In this document: in pieces, positions 24,014 through 34,564 of the stretch
Layout of the letters: each line of letters starts with the position of its first letter
Numbering within the stretch: position 1 is the stretch's first letter
Source: Megaleporinus macrocephalus
Taxonomy: Eukaryota > Chordata > Actinopteri > Characiformes > Anostomidae
Direction: 5' to 3'
Assembly (NCBI GenBank): GCA_021613375.1
Contig: CM038702.1
Location: 24,492,349 to 24,556,348, forward strand
Length of the DNA stretch: 64,000 nucleotides
Translations under genes and position numbers: made by a program
The notes under the pieces: model-generated
Database searches by the model: none
What the model saw: only the letters and a program-made list of their open reading frames with translations
What the model was told of the DNA's origin: nothing

Positions 24014-24806
24014 GAAGTGACACTTTATTTGGAGTGGCCGTATTTAGATCAACGCTCAACAGACTCTGTAATATAACGACAACATATCTATGATGTAGCA
24101 ACCATAAAGTATCTGAAAAGATTTTAATCATCTGATTTATAATTATTATATCTGTAGATGTTAACCTGAGAGGTCACTAATTATGTAACATGTAATTCAG
24201 GCCACCTCAACATCCTCAACTTCCCTGTAACTGGAGATCAACAGGATTAGGTTTTGGTTAAAGTTAGAGTCAGGATTATGTTTTAGGTTGAGGTTGAGGC
24301 CAGGGTTAAGGTCAGAATAAGGCTTGGATCAAGGTTAAGGTTAGGGCTAGGATTAGGGCCAGGTTTAGTGTTAGTTTTAGGTTTGGGTTGTAGTTAGGGT
24401 TAGGGCTAGTGCTAGATTTAAATTTGGGTTGAGGTTATGGTTAGGATAATGATTAGTGTAAGGTTTGAGATTAATTTTGGCTTGGGGTTAAATTTAATGT
24501 CAGGATTAAAGCCAATGTCGGGTTAGTTGGGTTGGGGTTAGAGTCAACGATTGTGACAGGGTGAGTGTTAGGATTGGGGTTTTGGTTAAGGTTAGGTCTA
24601 GGATTAGGGCCAGGGTGAGGTCTGGATTAGGTTTTGTTCTTGAGGTGAAAGTTAGAGTTACTTAATCTAAGTAATGTATTGAAACTACATCTTTAAAATA
24701 TTTACTTCAGTGTTTTCAGATGCTTCACTGCTGCTAGTTAACTGATGGAGTGTTGATGTGTTAGTAATACTCTATAAAGAAGCACTCAAAATAAAGTGTT
24801 ATCAAA
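24014..24806. mobile_element. TIR-bounded element with GGTTAG-rich interior
   Basis: The left end reads GTGACACTTTATTTGGAGTG (24017-24036) and the right end, read in reverse complement, ATAACACTTTATTTTGAGTG (24783-24802): close inverted repeats. No coding frame lies inside. The interior is a degenerate telomere-like array. From memory, fish genomes carry a dispersed element with these ends and this kind of interior. Confidence 0.65.
24245..24660 (+). repeat. Degenerate telomere-like (GGTTAG)n array
   Basis: Dozens of GGTTAG-, GGGTTA- and AGGATTAGG-like words occur in tandem on the plus strand, with many substitutions and 1-4 bp length changes. The longest clean run is GTTAGGGTTAGGGCTAG. It lies inside the inverted-repeat element at 24014-24806, so it is better explained as part of a transposon than as a chromosome-fusion scar. 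Confidence 0.9.
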
Positions 24807-25902
24807 ATAAAACAAGAAAGTGTGAGCTGTGCAAAGGTTATAGGACATTTAAAACATTTTATTTTGATTGACATGCATCCTTCCTTTATTTGGCACATGG
24901 TGTGCAAATAAAAAAATAAAATGCACTTATATAAACTTGCAGAGAATAATATATTTATGTTCCATATAAAGGCTGTATTAACTTATGTTCACAATCAAAA
25001 AAACTTATTTTACCCAGGGTACCTTGACTTTTTTTGCCCACAATTGTATTCTGGCATGTAGAAGCCCCTTATAAATACTTCTATATTGCATCATTTAAAC
25101 AACCATCCTCATTCCTTGCTACACATACCATAGTAGATCATGTTCTCCTGATGACTGATTACAGAACCATGCCACTGAATTAAATTGGTTAATATTTAAA
25201 TATTGGGTTTAACTGCAAAACGCTGTTATAGAATGAGTTGTGATGAAATGTAGTAGTGGCCTAATGAGAGATTATGAACCAGGCTAGCATTGGTGCTAGA
25301 GCTCTGCCATCATTTTTAAATTCTGAGACCCAAATGGCCATCTGGGACACCATCTGGGAAAGGCAAAGTGTGCTATGAATTTATGTTCAAGCATGGCTAA
25401 TGCAAACATAAATTCAGGTCAGAAAATGCAAAAGTACATGAGTACATGATTGATAGACCGTCTCTAAGCAATAAAAACTGCATGAATACCAGAGGATTTA
25501 ATTAGTCATTTATAACATACCAGGCTAGCATCAGTGGCAGAGCTCTGGTGTCATACATACATAACATACCAACATGCACACATGAACAGAGGTAATAACT
25601 CCCTACTTCATAATTTAGGGTCATGCAATATTCATGGCCAAATCTGTGCAGAAATGCCCCGGATGACCTGGTAAAAGTGGAGATTTATGTGAAAGCGCAG
25701 AAAGGTTTGTGGTCATAGACGTCATAGACACTTGTTTGGTTTAATTAAAAAACACCAGCAGCTCTTCACAGAAGGTGAACATTTTATGATAAACAGAACA
25801 ATGTAAACTCTGAACAGCAAACTGTTTTTTTGATTGCATTAAGAACTTATTTTCACTTTTTGTTGTGTCGTTGGACCTCAGCAACTGTTCTAAAGAAGAA
25901 AC
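24807..25902. other. Unassigned AT-rich sequence
   Basis: An internal near-repeat, CAGGCTAGCATTGGTGCTAGAG... against CAGGCTAGCATCAGTGGCAGAG..., is seen at 25281-25302 and 25521-25542, about 240 bp apart. The flanks of the two copies also share CTCTG and CATCAT/TCAT words. No gene recognised. Confidence 0.4.
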
Positions 25903-27127
25903 TACAACCCCGATTTCAAAAAAGTTGGAAAGCTGTGTAAAATGTAAATAAATATAGATAAAAACTGAATGCAATGATTTGCAAATCTCATAGACCCATA
26001 TTTTTTATTTACAATAGAACATAGAACACACATCAGGTGTTGAGAGACATTTTAACATTTCATAAAATTTATGAACTCATTTAGGACCTGACAGCGATGC
26101 ATTTCAGAAAAGTTGGGACGGATCATGTCTGTTATTGTGTGGCATCAGTTCTTCTTTTAGCAACATTATATACATGTCTGGGAAGTGAGGGGACCAATTG
26201 CTGGAGTCTTGGGAGAAAACTGTTGTCCCATTCTCGTCTGATATAGGATTCTAGCTGCTTAACAGTTCTGGGTCCTCTTTGCTGGATTTTTTGTTTGATG
26301 GTGTGTTTTATTAGTAAAGATCTGGACTGCAGGTGAGTCAGTTCAACACTTAAACTGTTCTTCTGCTATTGTGATGGATGCAGTATGTGGTTCTATGTGG
26401 GTCTTGTTGAAACATGCAAGGCCTTCCCTGAAAGAGACATTGTCTGGATAGGAGCACGTGTTGTTCTAAAACCTCTATATACTGTTCAGCCTTTCCAGAT
26501 GTGTAAGCGCTCCACGCCATAGACACAAATGCAACCCCATAACATCAGAGATGCAGGCATTTGAACTGTGTGCTTATACCAAGCTGGATGGTCCCTCTCC
26601 TCTTGAGTTTGCAGGACACAGTGTTAGTTTTTCCAAAAGGAATTTAAAATTTTGATTAATCTGATTACAGAACAGTTTTCCATTTTGCCAACTTTGGCCC
26701 AAAGAAGACAGTTCTTCTTTGCATGTGCAACTTCAACTTCCATGATTATCCAGACAATGATTTCTGGAAGTGTTGCTGAGCCCACGCAGTGATGTCCATT
26801 ACAGAATCATGACTGGTTTGAATTCAGTTCCAAAGCGAGCATTCAATATTGACCACCGGCCTTGTCCCTTGCACACAGGGATCTCTCCAGATTCTCTGAA
26901 TCTTTTGATAATATTCTGTCCTGTAAATGGTGGGATATCCAATGTTTTTGGACAATTTTTACATTAGGGAATATTTTTCTGAAATCGTTTGCTTCTGAGA
27001 GTATCTGCGTCACTAGAATGCTCTTTTTATACCCAATTAGGTGACTTGCAATTACCTTCTCTAGCCGTTTGTTGCTCCTGTCCCAACTTTTTAAAAGTTA
27101 ATCAACTTTTTGGGAATTGGGGATGTA
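25903..27127 (-). mobile_element. Decayed Tc1-like element (CAACCCC family)
   Basis: The left end TACAACCCCGATTTCAAAAA and the right end, in reverse complement TACATCCCCAATTCCCAAAA, are terminal inverted repeats about 1.2 kb apart. The interior, on the minus strand, keeps transposase-like segments, for example from the plus-strand words AAGGCCTTCCCTGAAAGAGA, CATCAGAGATGCAGGCATTTG and ATGGTCCCTCTCCTCTTGAG, which mirror the plus-strand copy at 20000-20998. No frame is open. A 65-codon plus frame at 26770-26967 is a by-product. Confidence 0.8.
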
Positions 27128-27540
27128 CTCATTTATGCAGTTATGCAAAAACATTCTGACATTCACTAACGTTTTTAAGTATGAACAGAATCTACACAAA
27201 CTCAAGAGTACAAAACGCAAACAGTCTTGTGGTCCATAAAACCTTATGAATCTGACATTAACTTTATTAGGACTTTCTCATAAGAAATTGAAGACAAAAC
27301 CTGGGTGAATATTGCTGAAGGAGCCTAACTGTTTAAATAAACAGGGATTTCCTATGACAGTCACAACATAAAATTTAGATTTTTCTGGGACATGCTGCTT
27401 AAGTACAAAGAGAATGACTAGTGCAGCTTTGCAATATGTTTAAACATGCAGCTCAAAGTCCTTCAGGGAGAAAATGCTAAAATGACATAGTGTAAAGAAT
27501 AAACAATATGAACAAAAAACAAAATCAATGTTCCACTTTT
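27128..27540. other. Unassigned AT-rich sequence
   Basis: No feature recognised. Confidence 0.4.
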
Positions 27541-27544
27541 CATT

Positions 27545-27994
27545 TTAAAAAGCTGGATTTATAATAAAATACAATAACCCAAACATACACTTAGCTAACC
27601 AAAGGCCTGAGGACAGTGAAATGTAGTTCTGCCAAAAATACTCCACGAGTAGAGGAATGTAATGATGTTTGATCTTCGATAAATGTACAATTGAAAGGTT
27701 AGTTATGTAGGTCATGAAGACCCATCCCCAAGCCCAAGTCTTTAAGTGTGCAGAGCCTCGCAGATCCTCCTGGATATGGACAGCAGGGGTGAGGCTGCCT
27801 CCCTGGACAGCAGGACTGGGATCCAACTTGTGGTGGTGGGGAGGAGGATGGAGTGAGTCAGCTCCTGAATGCAGAAGAGAGGGAGCGTAAGTCCTTTTAA
27901 AGACAGGTGGCAGACTGGTTGGAGTAATGAATGAAAGCGTGATGTAGCATTGGAGTCTTCCTGGCAGAACTTTCACTAAAGCTTTCATTTCCAA
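27545..27994 (-). other. 149-codon open frame of unknown status
   Basis: The longest open frame that is not part of a recognised transposon. It starts MEMKALVKVLPGRL, has a proline/histidine-rich middle (HPPPHHHKLDPSPAVQGG) and a C-terminal part with hydrophobic patches. The middle (27740-27960) is a local GC-rich patch in AT-rich DNA, and CTCTCTTCTGCATTCAG on the minus strand (about 27862-27878) looks like a good splice acceptor. No domain is recognised and no donor was convincing. It may be an unrecognised exon, a noncoding RNA exon, or chance. Confidence 0.2.
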
Positions 27995-28832
27995 AGTTCT
28001 AAAGTAAAAGTCAGAGGAGACAAAGGAAATTTGCCTTAAAAAGAAGATATCCCAGGGGCACGGTGTACAGGGCTTACTATTCTAGGCAAGTGTGCTTACT
28101 GCCCCCCAGTGTGTATGCATGGATTTGTTAAATGCAGAGTGGCAAGTAGTTCTAAATTTGACACTCTAAAAACTCTCTAACTCCATTAACTAATAATAAG
28201 CCAGTTCTCATTCTGCCAGGAGACGAGAAAGAAAAACTACTGATAAAATTGTGTGGCATGTGTAATACGGTAACAGCAGCCATTTTTAGTCCAAATAAAG
28301 TGTTATGCAGTGTCAGAAACATAAGCAATTCTGTTTGAGTTGACTTAACAACTTGATGTGTTTTGAGGCACATGTGATAATTTAGGCAACCAATTTACAC
28401 GTTTCGAACAATGCTAATTGGCGTGGGTTCAATGCTGAATTTGGCTTATGTTCATGACTCAAATTTCCAACCTCCAGCTAGAAAAAAACAAAAAAAACCT
28501 ATTTAGATGGTGTTCTCAACTCTGGGCTCAGCTTATTTCGCCATCTACATGAATGAGAAAACTGATTATAATAGAACTTGCTTTAGTTTAATCAGCTTAC
28601 ATACACAGTAGGTTAAACTACTAACACCGTCCAAGAAATAGGTAATTTTAGAAGGTAAAAACATTATAAACTTCATATAAATGTTTTCACTTCTATCACT
28701 AGAATGTTAACTTGTTAAATATCTTGTAGTTTAAACAAGCAGAAGTTAAGAAAGAAAGCAATTCCCCTTATTCCCATTTCAAATTTATTTCGAGTTAGAT
28801 TATGTTATATTAAATGCTATATTATGTTATAT
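27995..28832. other. Unassigned AT-rich sequence
   Basis: A minus-strand frame of 73 codons at 28152-28373 has no family features. No repeat recognised. Confidence 0.35.
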
Positions 28833-29095
28833 TATCTCAAGTCAAGTCAAGTCAAGTGGGTTTTATTGTCATTTCAACTACATACAGAGTACACAGTGAA
28901 ACGAAACAACGTTCCCCCAGGACCATGGTGCAACATAGACAGTGCATACAAGACACAAGTGCAACACGAACAAACAAGTGCGGACAGACAACACAACACA
29001 GTACAGACAGAGAATAATAAATAATTGCCGGTAGTGTGCAAATTGTGCAATGTGTAATAAATAGAGTCCAGTGAGGTAGTAGAGTTAGTGCAATG
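28833..29095 (-). mobile_element. CR1/L2-group LINE 3' end, 5' truncated
   Basis: Minus-strand insertion. The plus strand starts with the (TCAAG)n tail complement at about 28838-28857, then GGGTTTTATTGTCATTTCAA, ACAGTGAAACGAAACAACGT and GGACCATGGTGCAACATAGA, the 3' UTR of a LINE family that is also present at 9960-10125 in the other orientation. It continues with tracts rich in ACAC and CAGACA. Open frames in it are not genes. Confidence 0.7.
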
Positions 29096-29463
29096 CTTTG
29101 TGCAAAAATGCTTCCCCTTTTTTATCTGGGGTAAATAATAATTATCTCCAAAAAGGTAAAAAGAAGGCAAATATATTCTTTTATATGTTTTATGATCTTA
29201 TAAGGATATTATTAAGTTTTATTAAGCATTATTTAGTTTGTTTTTTTAGTAAAACACCAAATAATTTAATAGTTTATTTAATATGTAATAAGTTGCATAG
29301 TCTTACCTAATGTGACACTGAAAATCTCTTGTGTGAATACCACTATTAGTTGCATTATTAGGTATACTAAGCATAATACAAAGTGTTTTTTAGACATTGT
29401 TATGGTAAATCTATTGAAATTCACTTCTTGTGAGTGTTTTTTATGGCAGTGCTTTTCCTAAAG
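29096..29463. other. Unassigned AT-rich sequence
   Basis: No feature recognised. Confidence 0.4.
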
Positions 29464-30338
29464 CAGTGGTTGCCAAACTGTGGTATGCCAAATGACATTG
29501 GGGGCACATAAAAAGTTCTGATGCTTGATGTTTACACTTCATTTAATCTTTATTTCATCCCATTAGTCGATTGTGCAATTATACAGATACTTCCCTGATA
29601 CAGACAACACAAAGAGCTCTCCAGCTCTGCACGCCACTCGCCCAGTGAGTTTAATCTAGAGTCACTGCCAGATTTCTGCAAATTGGCTCATATATAAAGA
29701 GTAATGAGTGAGTGGAATATTTATAATTTTCACTACATCACAAACACATGCTCTTTCTTGTCATGGCTTATGTAAAAAGCTGTGCTGTATGTGTGAATAA
29801 GGGAAGTATCATGTACTAGCCACTGTTGAGGTCTGCATGATGTGAATTTGTGAAAAACATTTTTATTTATTCAGTATTATTTAATAGGCGTAGTCAGTAG
29901 TGTCACAGTGAGAAGGGCCTGGGTTCGATTCCCTCAGGTGACCAGGCTCCTTTCTGTGTGGAGTTTGCATGTGTCTGCATGGTTTATACCCCACAAAGTC
30001 CAAAAACATGCAGTCAGCTGAACTGGTGTAAGTGTGTGTGTAAATGTGTATGTCTGCCCTGTGGTAGACTGGTGGTCCATCCAGGGTGTTTCCTGCCTTC
30101 CACCCAATTAGTGCTAGAATAGGCTCTGGCACCCTTTGCACCCCAGAAGGATAAGCGGTTTAGAAGCTGAGAAAGTGAGTATCATTCAGTATATCTGGAA
30201 CTGATGTTTTATTATTCTATTTTTGCATCATGGCAAATACAATCATGTGTATGTATAAGAAGTGCAAGGGGGGACACAGCAAAAGGTTATATGTGTGAAG
30301 AGATATAAAAAAAAATTTGGGACCCACGGTCTAGATAG
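29464..30338. mobile_element. hAT-like element candidate carrying a V-SINE
   Basis: The left end CAGTGGTTGCCAAACTGTGG and the right end TTTGGGACCCACGG (about 30316-30329) are inverted versions of the CAGTGGTTCCCAAACT terminus that is common in vertebrate hAT elements. The right flank TCTAGATA fits the hAT target preference, but the left 8 bp (TCCTAAAG) match poorly, so an exact target duplication is not shown. No transposase frame remains. Confidence 0.5.
29882..30180 (+). mobile_element. V-SINE
   Basis: Plus-strand V-SINE with an intact B-box-like word GGTTCGATTCC at about 29931-29941, a degraded A-box region, the core TTTCTGTGTGGAGTTTGCATG, CAAAGTCCAAAAACATGCAG, and the L2-type tail region ending near AAGGATAAGCGGTTTAGAAG. 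It sits inside the hAT-like element. Confidence 0.75.
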
Positions 30339-31039
30339 TGGCAAGCGTCTTCAGGTGTTATTATCTTATAACTAATAATAGTTACTGGGTCTCTAGCGCT
30401 TCAACACGTCTTCCATGCGAAGGAATGCTCTAAAGTGCAAAATTAATTCATGGCTTTACGGTACCCTTAAACATACAAGCAAGGGAAAGCAACTTTAAAT
30501 TGAAAACATTAGACATTAAAATAATTAGCAAGCAAATGTAGATAATCTGAACTCCTGTGAGGAAGAGGTTTCATTGTTTTAGCAGTTAAATATCATTATT
30601 AGGTACTAATTTAAACAGGTGCTGAAAACTCTACTTTAAAATATTATTTTGCAGCATCAGTGACTTTTATTAGCTCTAACGTAATAAACCCCACAATTCA
30701 CTGGAGCCAGAACCTGCAACAATCAAATGCTGCCAATTATACACAAATAAGATGTGAATTAAAGTGATTAATTCGGGTGCAGTAATTTACATAACAATGT
30801 GTTAACAAGGTGTTTATCATGCATTATTACAACTAACAATGTAATTACCTGTAATTTTCACATATCATACCTCCAGTTATGTACTACTAATACAGGTAAT
30901 CCTGAATAAGCTCTGTTTTGGGAAATAAACGGTTTAGAAGAGCTTTACAAATAACAAATAACAAAATAACATATTTTGGCTTTACAAATAACTTGCATTT
31001 CATGAAGAGGAGCAACTGCACTGCTTAAGAAGTTCTAGG
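30339..31039. other. Unassigned AT-rich sequence
   Basis: No gene or repeat recognised. Confidence 0.4.
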
Positions 31040-31390
31040 TGTTGTGATGTTGTTTTGCTAGGTGGTTGCTATGGTGTTACATGTGGTTGCTATGTGGTTA
31101 CTGTTGTATTCCAGGTGTTTGCTAAGGTGATGTAAGGTGTTGCTTTAATAATCTACTTGGTTACCAGGGTGTTGCAAGGTAGTTGCTATGGTATCCCATA
31201 TGATAGCTATGATATTGCTATGAATAGTACTTGTTTTAGTATCCCAGGTTGTTACTATGTGATTGCAATGGTGTTGCAGATGTTGCACATTTGTTGCTAG
31301 CTGGTTGCTATAGCATTGTAGGTGGTTAAAAGGGTGTTGCTAGTTGGTTGCTAGTGTGATGCGAGTTGGTTAATATAGTGTTGCTAATAG
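31040..31390 (+). repeat. Degenerate GGTTGCTA minisatellite
   Basis: An array of imperfect units built on GGTGTTGCTAGGTGGTTGCT, roughly 20-24 bp each, about fifteen copies with many substitutions. Single units are recognisable by the TGGTTGCTA or GTGTTGC words. Short arrays of this kind are widespread in fish genomes. Confidence 0.85.
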
Positions 31391-31403
31391 ATTTGTATCA
31401 TAA

Positions 31404-31610
31404 GGATATAAGTTAACCCACCATTTATTCTTATGGGAAAACAGTTCATTTACCAAGACCTGTGTCAAATTATACATCCAATCAAATCAGAGCTGGAACA
31501 GTTTTAATATCCTAAAATTGTGGGCTGTGTTAATGGACAAATATCTGGCAGAGGAAGGAGAAGAAGAAAAAGATGAAGATGAGGAAGATGATGATGATCA
31601 CGTTTACTGA
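31404..31610 (+). other. Short acidic open frame followed by GTAAGT
   Basis: Reading frame open from a TAA at 31401-31403 to a TGA at 31608-31610. Its only methionine codons are late; from 31533 it reads MDKYLAEEGEEEKDEDEEDD and ends DDHVY. GTAAGTAATT follows three bases after the stop. The acidic run comes from a GA-rich tract (31549-31599), so chance is the likeliest explanation. No family recognised. Confidence 0.15.
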
Positions 31611-32540
31611 TCTGTAAGTAATTCATAATACAGAATAAAGAGTAGCAGAAACATCTCAAACATATCTCGAGTGACTGTAAGGAAAAGTTGTGTGAACTGT
31701 CTAAAGCTTTTACATAGAAACATAGAAAGTCAACACACCCTTAGAAACTGAACTGAACCTGAACTGGCAAGGCTAGAAAAGGCTAAATTAAGCTGAAATT
31801 CTCTTGTGAAGAAGTGCTCCTTATGCCTGTAGCAATGTGAAAAAAGGGAAAGGCTTGACATGCCATTCATCATGGTGAAGGATAATAAGCCACCAGTGTC
31901 TAAGCTGAAAACGTTCGATGTGTTCGTGAGTTGAAAGGTTGAGATTACTGTAAGAGCAGGACAAGTGTCAAATATGCATATCATGCCAGCACATCTTTCA
32001 CAGCATGAGAATGCTAAAAGTTGTGCAGAAAGTGGTGCTTGAAAGCCTGACGTATCAGTCATACATGCAGATAGAAATGTACCTGGAGAAAAATACAGAC
32101 TAGAGTCTTTACACACAAAAGAATACACTTGAGTGGATACACTCACATAGGCTATGTGTAGAGTCTAAAGAGCTGGAGAGCTGTGAAAAGAATACTATCA
32201 GCTGTCAACAAAAGAAAGCACCTTCAGAGACAAGTACTTTTCTAAGTTGGATGCTTCCACAGGGTTTGGCAAATTGGACTTTGCAAAGAGAGTTCTAGGC
32301 TCTGTATACCATCTGGCAGGTATTCCTTTACCTTTTTGGCTGGCAGGCTCACCCACATTGCAAGAAGCATGTTTTGGCATGAAAAGTCTTCTTACTTCTA
32401 GTCAGTATGTCTTACACATCTTATAATGAGATCTTGTAAGTGTACTGAACACATTATTAGATATATTGCTTGTTTTATGTGATTTTATCAAGTTATTTTC
32501 AACATTATTATTTTAATTTAGATGATTCAACTGCCAATGT
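31611..32540. other. Unassigned sequence with a 138-codon minus-strand frame
   Basis: The frame 31730-32146 begins MSVSTQVYSFVCKDSS. It is rich in serine, leucine and phenylalanine and has no recognised domain or convincing splice context. A 60-codon frame at 32198-32380 also shows nothing. No repeat family was identified. Confidence 0.3.
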
Positions 32541-32544
32541 ACCA

Positions 32545-32644
32545 TTGCTGTCCAAAGAACAACATGTCTCTCCGTTTTTGTCCATTTAGATTTTTCTACA
32601 GCATTTGAACATGACTGCTGCCGTTTATGTTGTGTGAAAAGTTC
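32545..32644 (+). repeat. MITE copy, right-truncated (GCTGTCCAA family)
   Basis: Starts ATTGCTGTCCAAAGAACAAC and continues through CTCCGTTTTTGTCCATTTAG and GCATTTGAACATGACT to GTGTGAAAAGTTC, about 100 bp, the left part of the element seen complete at 33691-33938. Confidence 0.8.
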
Positions 32645-33690
32645 ATGTATATCAGGGATCACTAATAGGTGGACCGCGGTCCAGGTCTGGACCTAGATGT
32701 TGTCCAATGCGGACCCAAAGTGGTTATCTATTGAGAAGGATTTAATTCTGACTCTGTTTATTTTAAGTGGCGGAGCTTTTCTTGTCTTTACGGTATACAA
32801 GCTTTGCGGTGCAGTAAACTCACAGACCAATCGTGTGAGTAGATAAATTACCAAACGCGCTTCTCAGCCAATCAGATCTGTGCATATTCAGGAGTGCGCG
32901 AGAAGCCGCGGTCGGAGAATAAAGTGAGTCAGAAAGAAAGGCTTGTTCAGATGGCGTGCTCAGAAAAGTCTGAAAAGCGGAAAACAACTTAATTCAAAGG
33001 GGGAGGGGATGCTGGAGCCAATCTAAGTGTCATCGGGCGAAGGAGGGGTACACCATGGACAGGTCGCCAGTCTATCGCACCAACACACTCTCACACACAC
33101 ACACCTACGGGCAGTGAGCAATCAACCTATCGTGCATGTGTTTGGACTGTGGGAGGAAACCAGAGTACCTGCAGGAAACCCACTTAAGCATGAGGAGAAC
33201 ACACACACAGAATGACCCATATATCTCATGTGTGTGAGAATGTGAGAAATTTCAGCCCAGATTTAAAGTACTGACTGGGGAATCAAAAGCTCGCTTCTCT
33301 CACTAAACTGGAGAAAGCATGAGAGAGGAATACAAGAAGGAGATAAATTGTTAAGATGTGAAATTGAGTTAACAAGAGCCCATGTTTTAATTTACCTTTT
33401 CTCTAAATAAACACGTTATGATGCACTTTTTTTCAAAAGCATTTTTAATGTAGCCCTTGTTTTTACTTGAAGTGAGAAAAAGTTGAAGTTTTATAAAGAA
33501 TGAATTCATGAATGGTATTTGTAATGTGTTAGTCTTTCAGTTGCTGATGACAAAATGCTGATATTAGGCTACTCCATTATACAGGATATGGTATCACAAG
33601 TTCGAAATTTTGAGGGTCCGGACCTGGGCCTCAGGAAATTTCCTCTAACTGGACCTTACTAATTTCTAAGTGAATACCCCTGATGTATAT
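32645..33690. mobile_element. hAT-like element with exact 8-bp target duplication
   Basis: ATGTATAT occurs at 32645-32652 and 33683-33690. Between them the element starts CAGGGATCACTAATAGGTGG and ends AAGTGAATACCCCTG, so its termini are CAGGG...CCCTG inverted repeats; a longer pairing through AATAGGTGGACC and its right-hand counterpart is visible. An 8-bp duplication with CAGGG ends is the signature of the hAT superfamily. At 32951-32992 a truncated frame starts MACSEKSEKRKTT and stops; the sequence after the internal SINE keeps a further relic. It is non-autonomous here. Confidence 0.9.
33003..33235 (-). mobile_element. V-SINE nested inside the hAT-like element
   Basis: Minus-strand V-SINE core: GCTGGAGCCAATCTAAGTG, GGGGTACACCATGGACAGGT, CGCCAGTCTATCGCACC, CACACACCTACGGGCAGTGA and GTGTTTGGACTGTGGGAGGA. 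The tail end and the tRNA-like head are both incomplete. It interrupts the hAT-like element, so it inserted later. Confidence 0.8.
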
Positions 33691-33938
33691 CATCGCTGTC
33701 CAAAGAAAAACTGGTATCTCTATTTTTTACCATTTTTATTTTTTTAGATCATTTGAACACAGCCTCTGTCAGCCTCTCTCTGTGTGAAAATTTCATGAGG
33801 AATGGACCAATAGACATGCTGCAAAATAACGTTTTAAAAAATTCTGGTTTCATTGTCAGACATTAAAAGTAAGTGGTTGTTGGTCTCTCTTGTAAAGTTA
33901 CCACTATGAAGATTGATGTTTTTCTTTGGACAGCGACT
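33691..33938 (+). repeat. MITE copy, complete (GCTGTCCAA family)
   Basis: Begins CATCGCTGTCCAAAGAAAAA and ends TTTTCTTTGGACAGCGAC, terminal inverted repeats of about 18 bp (GTCGCTGTCCAAAGAAAA form). The middle includes TCATGAGGAATGGACCAATA. About 248 bp, no coding frame. Same orientation as the copy at 32545-32644, which lies just on the other side of the hAT-like element. Confidence 0.85.
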
Positions 33939-34564
33939 TTTATATATACTTTCATAAAATGTATTCTTTTTTAACACATTTGAAGTAACACTTTCTTTTA
34001 AAGGCCCTACAGTTAAGGAAATAGTCAAGTATGTGTAAGGTACAAATTATAGAGATCTAGATCAATGTGGACTGCAGTGCAATTATTTTTGGTAAAAATG
34101 AACATAGGAAAATCCCTTATAAATAGTTTGGAGTGCACCATTTATACAATCTTTTCACTTTTACAGCTACCCACAACCCACACTATTTGAGCTGCCTTAA
34201 AATTTTAAGTTAATTTTGAATATTAATTCAGTGTTGCCGTTACTTTAATGCACAGTTAAACTACAAATACTTACATCAGATGTCCAGGAGCATGTGGGTT
34301 CGTACAACATGTTTGAGCAGCCATCGAATTCCAACATCCCCAACAACATAAATGGCATTTTATCATTTTATCAGTGAAAGTAAAGTCGTTATTTTTGGAT
34401 ATCTGAAGGAGCTAGTCAGTCAGCTGGGTGGCTGCAGGTTTTGCTTGTGTGTGTTGTGCTATGGGAGACATTTTAGCTATGCTGCTGTTGTGCAGCAATC
34501 ATTGCCTAGACATGCTATTCCATTGTACAATTAATGCCTCGTCCAATCCTGGTCAAGAAAAAAA
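33939..34564. other. Unassigned AT-rich sequence
   Basis: Overlapping frames of 60-72 codons at 34352-34646 show no family features. Nothing else recognised. Confidence 0.35.

Noticed and set aside
24245..24660. Interstitial telomere from a chromosome fusion
   Set aside because: The array is short, degenerate, in one orientation only, and enclosed by inverted repeats of a mobile element; a fusion would give head-to-head arrays.
31730..32146. 138-codon minus-strand frame
   Set aside because: No recognisable family and composition expected of random sequence; left as unassigned.
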